Origin: Perkinsus olseni
Taxonomy: Eukaryota > Perkinsozoa > Perkinsida
Assembly (NCBI GenBank): GCA_013115125.1
Contig: JABANN010000054.1
Location: forward strand, 31,271 to 95,270
DNA: 64,000 nt
Direction of reading: 5' to 3'
The notes under the pieces were generated by a model, which saw nothing but the letters and a program-made list of their open reading frames with translations, was not told where the DNA came from and made no database searches. Within the stretch, counting starts at the first letter, position 1. The number at the start of each line of letters is the position of its first letter. This document shows positions 9,508 through 20,781 of this stretch, in pieces. A program made the translations under genes and the position numbers.

Positions 9508-11278
9508 GTTGAGGGTGTAACAGTAGAACTATTAACTGACAATGACATACCCTCCCCCCGTTTAAAGTAATTCTGAGACTCAGGATCGCTTCTGGGATTG
9601 ATTTTTACGCGTTAAATGTGGTTCCAGAATCGATTCTGAGTTCGGAATGGGTTTATTGAACGAACCACAAATGTCGCCTTCTGAGCAAGATGAGAACAAC
9701 GAGTAAGAATATATTTAACACTACGAGCAGTAACCTTGAGGTCGCATTGCTGCATAATTAGTGATCATAACCTGTGATCCAAAGCATAGGGACCGATAAG
9801 TATCTGTTGCTTGCCCTGTGTTTAGTCACCTCACTGTCATCTCGGTAATGGTTCTCTTAGACAGGACGTTTGGTCCGGTCTACTCGTTGGGCTAGTTCTA
9901 CCTCAGTGCGATTCATATATTACTCGTTTCACTCACACTACTCCGATGATCATTCAAATTGATCATATCCTATCATCCGATCAACTTCCTCGGTAGCGTC
10001 CTGGAACATGAGCCTCTCTCGAGTTGACACCTCCCACCGCTTTCTGCACTGGCGATGCTACGTTGCGTTCCCGATGCATCGCTCTGCGGAGCATCCCGCT
10101 ACACGGCCCAGGCCATAAAGCAGTCGGCAGCCCGGGCAACCTAGGGAGATGCAGTTGTGCACCGGTTGTACAACTCGCTGTCCCATAACTGTCCACTACA
10201 TGAGGATAGGACTCACTCTCAGAGCCTCCCAACCCGACCAGACCAGCCGAAACATGAGATAATAGCCCTATAACTTAGGAGCTGCTCCTCAAGGAAGGAA
10301 CGGTACCTCAACATACCTTCGAGGTATACCTTGAGGAGGCACTCCTACGACATAGAGCCAATATCGGTAGATCCGATCCAAGTGCTCGCGGAAACTTCTG
10401 ACAAACGAGATTCGCCGCAACATTTTTTACGGCTTACAGGCTGTAAGTCACAGCTCGCAGGACGAGCCTCCCACGGAGAGCGTATGGCAGCCCGTTGAGG
10501 CGGGAACGAGATGCCTTCATGGTGAGTCTCCACAGTTTCCACCATCTTCAACGACTGCTTCGACGATCGGCGTTTGTTGTTAACATTCCGGAGAATTTGC
10601 GCATACAGAGCACACGATGTGAGCGCACGCACGCCTGCGTGCTAGTGTACGCAGGCACAAGCCCCTAGAATTCTGCTATGCTATGCTGGGTGAATGGTAT
10701 GAGACTGGGGGCGGTACGTGGATTCTGATTCGGAGGATGATTGTGAGTAGACCCTTTTCCAAGTGTCGCTAGCAGTTGCGTGTTGAACTACAACACGTGG
10801 GCAAGCCATCACAAGCAAGGAGGCTTTGGGGGCAAGCCTCTTTCGGTAAACGGGCTCCGAGCGCGTATCTGACTAGAGTTCTTTTTGGCAAGAAGGTTCT
10901 TGCTGAGTCGTGTGAGAAACTGCTCACGCCGCGCGAGTCACGCGTCTCTTTGTTGGTGCCAAAAACGTGAAGTACATGGTCGTACTCAGGACCATCCGAT
11001 CGAACAGTGGAGTGTAATCATGAATGTGACTGATGCCCCAATATGCTCTGAGTTGCAGCTACACTCGGGGCCCGAATTTTAGTCACTAAAATGCACAACT
11101 GAGATTTAGTGAGGGAAGCGACTTGTGATGAGCGACACTAGGGTGTGCCCTCACGTTCTAGCCTGACTAGCTTCCTACACTATTGCCAAAAGACTCTCAT
11201 TAGTATGGCGGTAGTGCTGGGCGTCCTAAATCTGCAAAGCTAGACGATCTGGTCTGAATTGGCCGATCATCACTGTGA
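9508..11278. other. About 1.8 kb without a recognisable gene
   Basis: Short open frames on both strands (for example 10345-10632 minus) show no family similarity or coherent splicing. The stretch holds a perfect palindrome AGAATCGATTCT at 9626-9637 that recurs near 38.65 kb, a nested hairpin at 10285-10338, and a GC-rich inverted segment around 10625-10655. Confidence 0.5.
10285..10338. repeat. Nested hairpin
   Basis: The 10-nt arms CTCCTCAAGG (10285-10294) and CCTTGAGGAG (10329-10338) are perfectly complementary. Inside them ATACCT (10313-10318) pairs with AGGTAT (10322-10327) across a TCG loop. No gene is recognised next to it. Confidence 0.6.
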
Positions 11279-11677
11279 CTAAAAGTGATCAAAAGTGATT
11301 TTATGTTTGAGTCGCGGAGAAGGAAACACGACTGTTAATTGCATTAAATTATACTGTACGGACTGAAATGGACGACTTTCACCTTTTGCGAAGTGGCCAC
11401 AGAACGAAGCTTCCGAATCAATTGCGATACACCCGACGTAGGGACATGAAAGCAGTACCTCACGAGGGCGGCGGTAGAGTACATAATCTTCAAGAGATGT
11501 CAGTGAAACCCTTCTTATCTCCCAGCATGGATGCCGAAGGGTTCCCGAGCTGGCAGTGGTCCGGTGCGTGCGAGTGTAGCTCTTTCCAGAGATTCTCAGG
11601 CTGTTACGGCCCGGAAGAGACTGTTGAGCAGCACAAACCAAGATTAAGAATATCAACATCATCATGATGAGCATCAT
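11279..11677 (-). CDS. Small secreted protein, second gene of duplicated pair (copy A)
   Basis: Begins with a Met-rich signal peptide, MMLIMMMLIFLILVCAAQQS, directly comparable to the protein starting at 63427 in copy B. The DNA of the two copies aligns from well upstream through the signal peptide (CTGCTCAACAGTCTCTTC is shared). They diverge after the motif NSxxxSGK. Here the mature part reads SGKSYTRTHRTTASSG... and lacks the Cys pattern of copy B. The open frame runs to 11279, but the downstream part could be intron or untranslated sequence. It lies just downstream of the larger secreted gene on the same strand. No known family was recognised. Confidence 0.45.
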   Translation of the reverse strand: MMLIMMMLIFLILVCAAQQSLPGRNSLRISGKSYTRTHRTTASSGTLRHPCWEIRRVSLTSLEDYVLYRRPREVLLSCPYVGCIAIDSEASFCGHFAKGESRPFQSVQYNLMQLTVVFPSPRLKHKITFDHF

Positions 11678-11842
11678 CTACGTCTTCAGTGAGGACTCAT
11701 CACCGTCATCAGCTGCTACTGAGTCATCACGTGAGTGTATCTTGACTAGACCCTAGGCTCCACGTGGTAGGTCTTCCCGTATTTAGTAGGATACCCGCCA
11801 GCTCGGCTGCCGTCCGTGGCGGCTGCCTGTGGTGTGGCTGAC

Positions 11843-12688
11843 CTATCCCACGACTCTCGCTGCCACCACTCCACACGAGCTGCCTTCTGCGGCACCTCCA
11901 TCGCTGGCACCGGATCGGCTCGCCTCTTGCCTCTTGCCGATCGTTGATGGTTGTGGATCGACTCTTACCCCCTGGGCCACAGGAGGAGTATCGGGCTCCT
12001 TCCCAGCAGCACTACTGGGTGGAACCGGGCCTTCCCTGTCAGGTCTATTGGGCAGTTTGCTGATCGTGCTACTTGCACTCTCAATCTGTGTAGGCTCCAT
12101 AGTAACGAAGAGGAAGTCGGACCTAGTATAAATTTTCGATCGCGCGTTCCTTTTGGAGAAGCCGAGAATGATCGAACCACCCTTTTCTGGACATATGACG
12201 GTGTTGCCCACTTTGCACTCGGATAAGTCGGACGCGAAAACCCGCGATACTTTAATCATCCTCTCGAAAACAGAATCCGCCGCGGCATGCGATGTCTCGG
12301 CAGTGGATACACGCATTCTTCTAACCGACCCTGCAGTGGACTGTCTGAGTCCCCAACATACGCCTCGGAGGTGATCTTCGAGCTTCCTCGGCAACTGTTG
12401 ACTGTTTCTGCTTGAAGCGGTCGGATTCATGGGCCCCACGTGGTACTTGCTGCCATTCGTGTGGACAAAATCCAAGTCGACAATGGGAGCTGGTTTTCCA
12501 TTCTGCGGGAGATCGATCACCATCGTGAGGTCTTTTAAATTATGTATCTTATCCTTATCGCTTTTCTTGATGCGGTAGGAGCCCATCTTCTCGTAGAAGG
12601 GGTTTTGACTGTGGAAGTGCAGAGTACCCCATCCTGGAGTGAGGAGGACGAGGGCTGTGATGGAGTTGAGGACGTTGATGAGTATCAT
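11843..12688 (-). CDS. Secreted protein of duplicated family (copy A, frameshifted C-terminus)
   Basis: Single exon. The first ATG is at 12688 (MILINVLNSITALVLLTP), giving a clear signal peptide. The mature part has SYRIKKSDKDKIHNLKDLTM, LDFVHTNGSKYHVGPMNPTA, LRGVCWGLRQ, LSECKVGNT, DFLFVTMEP, RPDREGP and VDPQPSTIGKR, all shared with the plus-strand copy at 62470. After IGKR a net 7-nt length difference shifts the frame, and the protein ends early at GVVAARVVG-stop. The longer tail of copy B is still readable in another frame here. Two cysteines of copy B (NPLC and DKC) are absent (NPFY, DKD). Homology continues upstream into the 5' region. Function is unknown; a secreted interaction protein is only a guess. 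Confidence 0.75.
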   Translation of the reverse strand: MILINVLNSITALVLLTPGWGTLHFHSQNPFYEKMGSYRIKKSDKDKIHNLKDLTMVIDLPQNGKPAPIVDLDFVHTNGSKYHVGPMNPTASSRNSQQLPRKLEDHLRGVCWGLRQSTAGSVRRMRVSTAETSHAAADSVFERMIKVSRVFASDLSECKVGNTVICPEKGGSIILGFSKRNARSKIYTRSDFLFVTMEPTQIESASSTISKLPNRPDREGPVPPSSAAGKEPDTPPVAQGVRVDPQPSTIGKRQEASRSGASDGGAAEGSSCGVVAARVVG

Positions 12689-14265
12689 TAACAGCAAGTG
12701 GTGGTTGTTTAGGGTATCACACAGCTTCAACTGAAACCAATGATCATGAAGCTATGAGGATCATCGACCATGGAAGGGAGACACCGTCCGTACGGAACAG
12801 AGACGGCAACTCATATATAGAGGAGACGTCAACGAATGCCACACCTCGCCGCCCTTGATGGACTGACTAAGGCGAGCGAGATAAACTCCCGCTCGAAGAC
12901 TCGCCGATAAACGATAAACTCGCCTGCGTATACTCCGAGATGCCGCTGCTATGCCGGTAACGGCATTTATGGCGATCTGGGGCCTATTTCACGAGAAATG
13001 CTTCTCACGGAACACCTCGCGGATAGATGCAAGGAGCAAGGTGCGGTCTTACGAGTCGTAGGTCTCGTTACGACGTAAGACTTCTTTCACAAGGAATCGC
13101 CCCTCGCACCTTATGGACCTATCCGTAAGGTGCACCTTATGAAGGGCACCAATGTGAGAAAGAATAACGCCAAGCAGAGAAAGTTTAGCGCTGATGAGAT
13201 AAAAATTGCGCCCGTCCGGAGTACCTGCCCTTCCGACCGACGCAGCTGATGAGTTTACCCCGACATCAAATTCCACACAACAGAGGTTGTGGAACCATTT
13301 CGGCGAGTATGGTGAGTCTTCTATTCCGGAAGGCTCGACTCGAACATCGCGGTAGCTGAACGGTCCACTCTCTCTCTGCAACGCGAAGCAGCAAAGCTGG
13401 ACTCCCTGGTTACGCCGCCAGAGTCGCTGTGGTTGTTGCGTATTTAGTGCTGATTAACCGTCCTATCTACGAGGTGGGAACGTTGTGTGCTCATTTAACA
13501 GCTCCTCGCTGCGGGAATGGGACTCACGCAAAGCGGGCCCTCTTCGAAGGAGACCCTAGAAGGTCGCACACTTGGCATTGAAGGTCGGGGGAACTCCGAT
13601 TTTCGCTAAGTGCTCTCAGCGGGAGGGTCTTCTATCATGGACTTAAAGACGTAGACCGACTTTCGCTGCATCAGCCATCTTTTCCTCTCGCTTTGTACTC
13701 GAGCAACATCTGTTCAGTAGCGATCGAAACCCGTTGCTGGTTAGCGTCCACAGCTAGTCGACTCTTTCTAGATCCGCATGACGATGGCACGAATGATTCG
13801 ATGCTAACTACGCGAACAGAGGAGAAACATCACCATTATGCATCACTAGCCAGACTCTGTAGGACTCATACGATAGGCCTCATCCTGAGCTTCGACCGGC
13901 GTTCACGAACTACATGACTTGCTCCATTTGTGTTGCGAGCCTCGTAGGATTCCCGATCAATTAGCGTAGAGCATGATGCTCCCTTCCGAGCCTGCAATAT
14001 AAATTTGCGCTCAAGTCGGCAGTGTTCGTCATCGATCCAGCTGAACATTCCTCCTGTAAGGGACGCCCACGGAGATCGAGCATCTCGTCAACCGTGTCTC
14101 CGGAGGGGCATTACTGAGCGACGTGGATGCGCCAGGTGAGCGCATCTTCGTAGGGTATAGATGTTGTGAGGTTCACCGGTCGCTTTGGCTGGCCTCGCGA
14201 TGCTATCTTCGGTTCCCAGTATAGGGCGAACATCCTCGAGCAGTTCGAGGAACTGATGTAGTTCC
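12689..14265. other. About 1.6 kb without a recognised gene
   Basis: A minus-strand open frame at 13049-13381 (about 110 codons) has no recognisable domain, no signal peptide and no flanking exon that I could join. Small frames at 13866-14048 (minus) and 13693-13917 (plus) are similar in quality. The first part next to 12689 is probably the 5' region of the secreted gene, because some bases match the region before 62470. Confidence 0.45.
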
Positions 14266-14296
14266 TGGGGTCACTTCGGGTCGATTCGACCCGAAG
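14234..14296. repeat. Three consecutive hairpins
   Basis: CCTCGA (14234-14239) pairs with TCGAGG (14245-14250). GGAACT (14249-14254) pairs with AGTTCC (14260-14265). A near-perfect palindrome with 11-nt arms around one T covers 14274-14296, with arm CTTCGGGTCGA. The first two share two bases. They sit at the 5' border of the EF-hand/RCC1 gene, and the third may be inside an exon. Confidence 0.6.
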
Positions 14297-17200
14297 ACCT
14301 CCACAGTCTCCGACGAGTAAGCTTGTGGCAGGTCCTGCGACTTGGCAGACCAATCTGCGAGACCGATCAGCCTTCCGGGAAATCATAAAATTAGGGCCAC
14401 GCATTAGCAATGACACCGTGGAGACATGGTGAGCTGCACGGTTAGCTCTGCTGCCACTGGCCCTCCAACAGCCCATCTACCTTGTGGTGCTTGCTATCTT
14501 CGCCGGCTCCTATCTGGGATACTCCTGGCCTAGTCGTAGGGGTTTGACCCTGTGTACTGTCATGTGCAGGTTCACCGACTTCGCGGAGCTGCAAGGAATT
14601 TCCGAATCGGTAAGGCATTCGACAAACCCTAAACGCACGTCGGCGGGCCATCGTATGCAGGGTGTTTGCTGGAATGAAGCTGGGACTCGACTGACACTGT
14701 GACGCCCATATTTTCGCAGGCTCAGACCTTGGGGGAGAAACCAAGGCGCGTCATCGATGCATACGAGTTCGTCGCCATATCCATCTTGCTCACGGCACGC
14801 CTGAGCTTGGGGGATAAACTACAGCTGTTATTCAAGCTGTTCCACTTAAATACCAATAATAAAGGCCTTTCACGGGTGGCTGCATCTCGGTCTCTCTGGC
14901 GTTCTTCAGCACCACTCACTGTCACTGCAAATGCTTCAAGGTCTAGAGTTCTGCTGGCTCCTTGATGTCAGGGTGAGCTCTCTCTCCTCCTGAGATCGGT
15001 GACTCGAGCAGCAGCGAAGTTCCATCGCAGTCTGGGCACTACCGCCATAGACGCAGACATACCCAAGAACTTAGTAATCCAAAGAGTCTCTTAACTCCTA
15101 TCACATCCGAAGCAACCAGTGTACCGCATAACTCGGGTGGGCAATTCCGTGACGGCGTTCGAAATGACACTCCGAACTAAGGACTCGCGTCGCTCACCGA
15201 CCCAACTCATGATCAGGCAGTTGACGACTTCGCAAAGGACGTCCTCGAACAGTGGGGAACCAAGAATGGCCTGCTGACACAACAAAATCTGTGCCGTTGG
15301 GCCGGGACTGATGGAACCGCTCTCCGGTGAGCCTGCAGTTCGTAGCCACGCAGGAGGCGGCCTACAGTGACCAGGGTTCAAAAGCCAGACCCGCCGACTC
15401 GGTTCAGCCTAGATCAAGTTGATGTCATGATTGGTGACTTCCTATCAGTACTACAATTCACCGCTGGTGGATCACACCAATGTATTGCCAATCTATTGCC
15501 AATACAGTATTGGTGAATCATCAATACATCCCCACAGCTTCTGCTGATGGGTTCTCGAAGCATTATTACCAGTCTAATATCAACAGATTCCTCTATGGTG
15601 TAGGTTGCTGCTCCGCTTTTCACGTTCAAGCTCCGTCATCCTTGCATTCGGGGACAATCACAGGTGAGACGGTATTTGAGAGTGCAAGTCGATCCGAACC
15701 CTGATTATGCACCCCATAACAGTCCCGATCACTAATATTATCCCGCTGTCTCGGTCGTCCTCAAAGTGCTGAATCCTCGATTTAAGCCCGGAGCATGACA
15801 GCACAGGAAGCTGCTCCACAAGCTCTGAAGCTTCCCACTGGCTGCATTCAGATACCAGTGTGGTGTTGGTATTGGTGATCCACCGACCATAGACACGCGG
15901 CCCATCCCTCTCCTGTCAATGGACTCCGTAGAGGTCGTAAAGATTGCCGCAGGGGAGTCCCACTCACTGTTCCTGGACTGTGAGGGTTGTGTCATGCCGA
16001 AGAGAAGCAGAAAATTCATCCTCAGGCGACGGCCGACTCTTCGCGTGCGGTAGCGGTTTCTGTGGTATACTTGGCATGGGCAACACCCTAGACTGCACCA
16101 CTCCCAAGGTTCCTCAGGATCTCTGGCAATGCTGTTGTATCATTTCCCCTGCCTTTTGCTCACCAGCTGGTGCCTTTCGCGCCTCAAGATCGGGAGGGTT
16201 CATCCAGTCTCGGCAGAGTGAAAGTGATCGATATCGCGACGGGCATCCGACACACTGTAGCTGTGACCGAGAGCGGAGACGTTTACTGCTGGGGGAATAA
16301 TGACGTGAGCAGACATTGCGATGATACATGGAACTACTTGCCTGCTGAGCAACTAATTCACGGTTCAAAAACTAAGCCCCTCGTCGGTTACGGTCTTCTA
16401 GGTGGATCAGTTGGGTCTCGCAATTGAGGAAAGCCAGGAGGCATGTCTAGAGAGAGCGTAAGCCAGCATCTTTGATTCGTACCACCCGTAGGAGAGCACT
16501 ACGAGCGAACATCATTATCGTTACCAGCATGTGTGCGGGAGGTCGGTTGTTGGAGTAACTGGAGGACTATTCCTGGGTAGTTACGACCACAGAACTGGCG
16601 GGACATTCACCTACGCTCCTCGGCCAGTTCTGCTAGGATCCTTGAAACGGCAAGGAATCAGAGCTAGAATGGTGAGCGTGAACCCTGTCATCACCACATC
16701 GGTAGCTCACCTCACTACGCGAGGTTGTCTGAACCAGTATTCGGTGAATAAATAGCTATCCTAGGGGGGGGGGCTCATCTTTCTCACCCTCGCGGCGAAC
16801 GTCTATGTAGGCGGAGCCGTGCGGAAAGCAAAGGCTGCCTCTACATGCATCACTCTGAGAAAAGCAGTCCAACGCAAGCCGGTCAATTTTCAGGTAGGAT
16901 GCACCAATTTCAGTACCGTTGTTGTTACTGATGATGACCGAATGTGAGATTGTCCTATGGGATAACTTCTTGACGGCTGCCGAAATGTCCAACTTAGTTT
17001 CGCCTGGGGTTTGAACTCGCGTGGACAGTGCGGAGTCGCCTCCAAAGAAGGTAGCAAGGGTGGCCTCCTGCCGGCCATCAGCTCCACTCTGCTTCCCTTG
17101 TGAACAACAACATTGGCAAAGTTCCGGTGGGCAGGCGAACTTTGTATGGAACGCTGCGTCCATCTGGAGGAGCATATTGCGCCGGAGTGTGCCGTCCGTA

Positions 17201-20200
17201 CGATTCCGATACCCGCTGAAATCAACTTCAAAAGGTTTGATGGAGCCAACTACCCTCCTCCCGAGGTAGGCCGACTCCTGAGGGGATCCTTCATCTCCGG
17301 TGCTGAAAAGAGCGCTGCCTTGTTACTGTTTGTAGAACTCGCGAGGAGGGGGTGAAACAGCAAGAGAATGGCACGGATTGCCGGGCAAGATCATCTCTCT
17401 GGCGTGCGGCGCTGCCCATATCATTGCCATCGACGATGGGCATAACGCCTGGGCATGGGGAGACGTGAGCCCTACGCAATGTGTCTTATCGTGAAGATCA
17501 ACTGCGTGGCTCAGAATTCCAGTGGACAGCTAGCTCATAGCAGCCCTGAGCCCTACTCTCAGCATCCTCAACTGATCAGCTCTTTGAGGGGCTTTTGTTT
17601 GAAGGCAGCAGCAGGGAGGAACATGACCATGCTCATGACCAGCTTGCTAAGGTGAGGAACGCGCAGCGACCTTACTGCATCACTCCACAATAGAGTCACC
17701 ATCGACAACCCTAAGAAGCGTGGAGTCTCATCCCTGGGTGCGCGAACGAGTGAGCTTCCGACAGTGGTACGGCAATGGTCTCAGCTGGAGGTGGCTGAGC
17801 AGGAGTCCTCGTAGGTCTACGCCCTCCCTCTGGCTGGAGCCACTGAGTGGTCAGCAATGCTCCAGAACCGATCAGCTTCGTCAAGCTCGTTGGTATGTGT
17901 TGGGGATAGCCCTGAAGAGGGTGACTCGCCAAGTGACCATCATTGGGGAGAGTGGCTCCGAGACCTGGGCGACTAGGCCCAGATGCAGTTCTCAGATTAC
18001 GGTACATCAGCGTCCGTGATGAGGGCGATGAATCCCGCTCTAAGACAATCCATTGTTTTCCTGGATCGTGGATTGTCCGAGGTTAGTCCTTTCTCGGCCT
18101 TCCCAGTTGGGTTGATAGGCATCTCAGGGCACTTGGCTGAAGCTCTCTTCGAGCAGTGGAGGCTTTCGTATTCACACCCTCAATGGGGGCACCGCGATCT
18201 TCGGACCGCAAAACGCGATTCCGGTGAGGACATCTCTCTTGTAGCACTCAGTTTCAATTCTCTTCAGGCCCATTCACCTACCGTTGTCTCGAATGCGGCC
18301 CTCGCCGTCGAACTGATGGCTCCCCGAGGTCTTCTCGCGTGTGCAGATTTATAGTGTCTCCGCAGCACTCTCCCGTGTGTGCTTCCGGTCGTATGTCGAG
18401 TCTTGTGTTCTAGATTCCACTGCATGTCGATTCCTTCAAAACTGCCAAGGAAGAGTGTGCGTATTTGACATCTCCTCTTCACCGGAAATTGCTACCATAG
18501 CTGCATCGGAGCGGACCAGCGACCAGAACGTCAGTCGCCCGAGCCCCCGCCTTGCTGGACAGTCCAGGGACTAACTCGTTCACGAGGAGCGTCAACTCGT
18601 AGATACATGTTAGTGAAAGGTGTCGTACGGCCACGGAAGTTTTGGCGAAAAAAGTGCATGAAGCCGGGGCCAGAGGATGCATAGTGATACTCCCACCCGA
18701 GGTGAGGCCCCATTCGTTCCACGCCCCCTCCAGAAGCAGCAGAAGCTGCCCTACGGTCCTGTTCTAGGTCACGACCACCGACCTGATACTTCCGCATGAC
18801 ACACTCCCAGCAGACTTCTTCACAGGGTGCATCTCTACCACTGATGGACGCCGGCTGATAAAACTGATGAAGGTTCGAGAAGAGCCCCTGGGTGTTGCAT
18901 CGTCTGTGGGTTCTTCCCTATAGGCTGCGGAGCTCGAGGGTACGTCACCCCGCGCTACGGGAGAGGACATTCACAACCAGTGAGAAATACTAGTGAATGG
19001 TCGGAGCTCTCTCTGAGCGCTGTACCATCATTCAGGAGGACCGAAAAGGTTTCGGATTCGGAGTTGTTGCCTGCTTCGGGTGATACAAAAGCCCACGCAG
19101 TAGGTATCACCGGCTGAGCTGGCCAAGTTATAGTCGCCTTCAATGTCTCTTGCTTGGCAGGGGCGGGCCGGGGTCGTTGGAGGGATGAAGGGTCGCGGAA
19201 CACACGTCTTGTCCGACACTGGTAGGGGCCACTGCCACGGCAGTGCGAGTCCAAGCGTCATCACTGGGTTTTGGTTCAAGCTGGTGATTCTGTCCACCAT
19301 GGAGGAGTGCCCGAGCTCTGCCTGCTTCCTCATGCAGGAGAAGGATGCCCAGCTCTGCCGCCTTTGATTTTCCCGCGCAATGAATGGAGCTCTGCCCACC
19401 TCATTTCCGTCCGATACGACCCTTTAGAAGAGAAGCTTGTGGACACAGCCTCCTACAAGTGGGTGCTCGTCGGCGCCAGATCGATGCTTCGCGGCATCTG
19501 TAGCTCTGCAGGCCCTCAGCGATTCTCATTGCCCAGAGCGAAGGAGAAGCCCACGTAGAAGCATTCAAACTACCCCAGGGTCTCGAAATAGGAGATTGCC
19601 CAAGTAGGAGTTTCTCCAACTCCGAGTTGGTGCTTCAATCCGTTGGAGCGACCCGTAGTTGCCGTTGTGAGCCACACAGACGGGAAGACCATCAGAGAAG
19701 CAGCTGGCCAAGCGAAGGCTCATGGTGGTGAACTTCTCGTCACTCCCAATCATCGTTCCGTGCCTCCCCCCGCCGAGGACGGAAACGACCTGGAAGCTTC
19801 CGCGGATGGCAAGCCTATCGACGTTAACAGTTCCGTCTCTCATCCAACCACATCGGGTGGGAATTCTCTTCTCCAGTATTTGCTGGGCCTCAGGCCAATC
19901 ATCTGTGCAGGATCTGAGCACTCCTCGGTTGGCGCATCCTTGGAGCTTGACACCGAGGGATGTGGACTCTTCGTCTTCGGCAAGGGGAGCCATCACACCC
20001 CTAAAGGATGGTGATGCCCTGTCTCTCCTGCCTCTAGGAGCTCTCGCTGCTTCAGGTATGTAGCCGAGCTCCACGATAAGCGACTCCGCGACATCGGTGC
20101 CGAGGATGAACTATGCAGAGCTGTGTCAGCCGGAGGTCGTTTGTTCGTCCCTTTCTAACCGTAATAGATTCCACATATAGGTGAAGTGTTCCACTGGAGG

Positions 20201-20446
20201 GCGGGGGCGACGCGAATCTCCCAGGAGAGATTCCCCCCTTCGGATGCAGGTGAAGCGGCTTCCAAAAGCATTACAGTTTGTTACCGTGACAGAGAAGTGC
20301 CCGGTGATTCCGGGCCGGTATCATGTTCAGGTTATGAAGAGGCCTATGAAGTCAAAAAGTTGTTTGCTGGTACACGTCACACTTTCTTGCTAGCTGATGC
20401 CGCGTGTGGGAATCACTACCGCCGACTGCTCTCGCGCATGTCATGA
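14266..20446 (+). CDS. EF-hand and RCC1-repeat protein, many exons (one or two genes)
   Basis: Exon pieces on the plus strand code EF-hand-like sequence (FTDFAELQGISES, VIDAYEFVAISILLTARLSL, DKLQLLFKLFHLNTNNKG, DDFAKDVLEQWGTKNGLL). These are followed by RCC1 beta-propeller blades: VVKIAAGESHSLFLDCEG, GRLFACGSGFCGILGMGN, VIDIATGIRHTVAVTESG with DVYCWGNN, KIISLACGAAHIIAIDDG with AWAWGD, ICAGSEHSSVGASLELD with LFVFGKG, and a last VKKLFAGTRHTFLLAD before the stop at 20446. RCC1 propellers act as exchange factors or protein-binding platforms. A calcium-sensing N-terminus is suggested. Middle parts (17.5-19.6 kb) are poorly resolved, the true start is not fixed, and two adjacent genes cannot be excluded. 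Confidence 0.6.
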
Positions 20447-20781
20447 AATCCGCCCGGTATCATTACATGCCTGCGTTGCGTTGCATTTCTGGCCTTTGAT
20501 AAGAGAGAGCATTGCACGAGATGACGAACGAAGAACGACCCTATTCGAGTAGCCCTGCAGCAACGAAGTGGTACTTATCGCACCCACACTACTACCCAAC
20601 AGGCTCCGGGGACGGGAAATTGAACAGATAGACTGCGAATGAATTGTTGATGTTACAAGTGTTACACGGGCTGACTCATCATCCCCAAGGCCCGCTTCCT
20701 ATCTGCCGCAACTGTCGTTGTAGCGTCATTACTGATAGCATGCTCTTGAAAAAAGTGCGTCTACAAAAGATTCTCAGCAAC
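20447..20781. other. Convergent intergenic gap
   Basis: About 335 bp between the 3' ends of the RCC1 gene (plus) and the STYX gene (minus). No gene or repeat recognised. Confidence 0.6.

Noticed and set aside
13049-13381. Minus-strand 110-codon frame as a gene
   Set aside because: No recognisable domain, signal or exon partner; kept only as a remark within the gap entry.
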